From: Acidobacteriaceae bacterium
GTDB taxonomy: Bacteria; Acidobacteriota; Terriglobia; Terriglobales; Acidobacteriaceae
Direction of reading: 5' to 3'
Length of the DNA stretch: 5,760 bases
Assembly (NCBI GenBank): GCA_030040395.1
Contig: JASHTU010000300.1
Coordinates: forward strand, 1-5,760
The stretch's first letter is position 1, and each line of letters begins with the position of its first letter. The position numbers and the translations under genes are program-made. This document shows positions 5,082 to 5,760 of this stretch, piece by piece. Under the pieces are notes generated by a model. That model was not told where the DNA came from. It made no database searches and saw only the letters and a list, made by a program, of their open reading frames with translations.

Positions 5082-5760
5082 ATGCACGCACTCGATCGCA
5101 GAAGCTTCTTGAAAGTCACCGGAGCCGCCTCCGCGTCCACCCTTTTGGCCGGCAAGGTCCACGCCCTGGCCAGCCTGCAGGACTCACCTTCCACCCCCAT
5201 CGCCGCCAACGATCACATTCAGCTCGCCCTCATCGGCGCCGGCGGCCAGGGCCAGTTCGACACCCGCACCGCCGTCCAGGTTCCCGGCGTCAAGCTCGTC
5301 GCCGTCGCCGACTGCTACACCGGCCGCCTCGAGCACGCCAAGGAACTCTGGGGCCCGGATGTCTTCACCACCCGCGACTATCACGAACTCCTCGCCCGCC
5401 CCGGCGTCGACGCCGTTCTCGTCGCTACGCCCGACCACTGGCACAAGCAGGCCTCCATCGACGCCATGAAAGCCGGCAAAGACGTCTACTGCGAAAAGCC
5501 CATGATCCATCTCTACGCCGACGGCCCGGCCATGATTGACGTCTCGCGCTCCACCAGCCGCATCCTCCAAATCGGCAGCCAGCGCGTCAGCTCCGTGCTC
5601 TACGCCAAGGCCAAGGAGCTGCCCGACGCCGGCGCCATTGGCCAGCTCAACATGGTCACCGCCTACTGGGACCGCAACTCCGCCGTCGGCGCCTGGGACT
5701 ACACCATCCCCCTCGACGCCTCGCCGGAAACCTGCGACTGGCCGCGCTTCCTCGGCACGG
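5082..5760 (+). CDS. Tat-exported Gfo/Idh/MocA family oxidoreductase, N-terminal part (partial)
   Basis: The frame stays open to the window end, giving the first 226 residues. A twin-arginine signal, DRRSFLK (5-11), is followed by a hydrophobic stretch and a probable cleavage site after ALA (28-30). A Rossmann NAD(P)-binding domain then starts near residue 46: GAGGQG (52-57), an acidic residue at the end of the second strand (Asp77), TPDHWHK (116-122), and the family hallmark EKP (138-140) in DVYCEKPM. Members oxidise or reduce sugars and related polyols; some Tat-exported relatives are NAD-dependent glycosidases (GH109). The specific substrate cannot be read from this part. Export through Tat fits a protein that binds its cofactor before leaving the cytoplasm. 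A GGGAGG site (5070-5075) 6 nt upstream supports the ATG. Such proteins are abundant in Acidobacteriota, Planctomycetes and Verrucomicrobia. It is probably not functionally tied to the respiratory genes. Confidence 0.92.
   Translation, partial: MHALDRRSFLKVTGAASASTLLAGKVHALASLQDSPSTPIAANDHIQLALIGAGGQGQFDTRTAVQVPGVKLVAVADCYTGRLEHAKELWGPDVFTTRDYHELLARPGVDAVLVATPDHWHKQASIDAMKAGKDVYCEKPMIHLYADGPAMIDVSRSTSRILQIGSQRVSSVLYAKAKELPDAGAIGQLNMVTAYWDRNSAVGAWDYTIPLDASPETCDWPRFLGT

Noticed and set aside
4111..5112. A 333-codon + strand frame overlapping ctaG and running into the gap
   Set aside because: Its product is Arg/Pro/His/Leu-rich, as expected for an out-of-frame reading of high-GC coding DNA; ctaG in the other frame has clear family motifs.

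Overview
The window is a high-GC (visibly above 60%) bacterial segment in which every supported gene lies on the + strand. It covers the end of a terminal-oxidase operon, a complete menaquinol/quinol:cytochrome c oxidoreductase (bc-type complex III) module, an oxidase assembly gene, and the start of an apparently separate gene. Strong C-ending codon bias, the gene order, and a Tat-exported Gfo/Idh/MocA oxidoreductase downstream suggest an Acidobacteriota-like, possibly Planctomycetes/Verrucomicrobia-like, Gram-negative aerobe. This taxonomic guess is an inference; the window carries no rRNA or marker gene.

Layout: (1) 1-189, the last 62 codons of cytochrome c oxidase subunit III (ctaE). (2) 193-1095, a 300-residue polytopic membrane protein whose N-terminal hairpin resembles a small oxidase subunit IV. 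(3) 1095-1910, a diheme cytochrome c with a lipoprotein signal. (4) 1945-2577, a Rieske iron-sulfur protein (GTG start). (5) 2565-4076, a full-length cytochrome b fused at its C terminus to a monoheme cytochrome c. (6) 4073-4954, the CtaG-type copper/caa3 oxidase assembly factor. After a 127-nt gap, (7) 5082 to the window end is the N-terminal 226 residues of a Tat-signal Gfo/Idh/MocA dehydrogenase.

Genes 1-6 are joined by a 3-nt gap, a 1-nt overlap, a 34-nt gap, a 13-nt overlap and a 4-nt overlap, so they read as one operon. Together they would oxidise quinol at the cytochrome b/Rieske site and pass electrons through fused and lipid-anchored c hemes to the heme-copper oxidase. The order ctaE - diheme c - Rieske - cytochrome b parallels the actinobacterial ctaE-qcrCAB cluster, whose products form an obligate III-IV supercomplex.

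The more unusual points are at residue level. The second heme domain of the diheme cytochrome has Gln where its sister domain has the axial Met, with no other Met downstream. Cytochrome b has PDFP where the Qo motif PEWY is expected, and Val where b6-type proteins carry the covalent-heme Cys. The Rieske cluster loop has Gly in place of the potential-raising Ser. No RNA gene, mobile element, CRISPR array or convincing terminator was seen.
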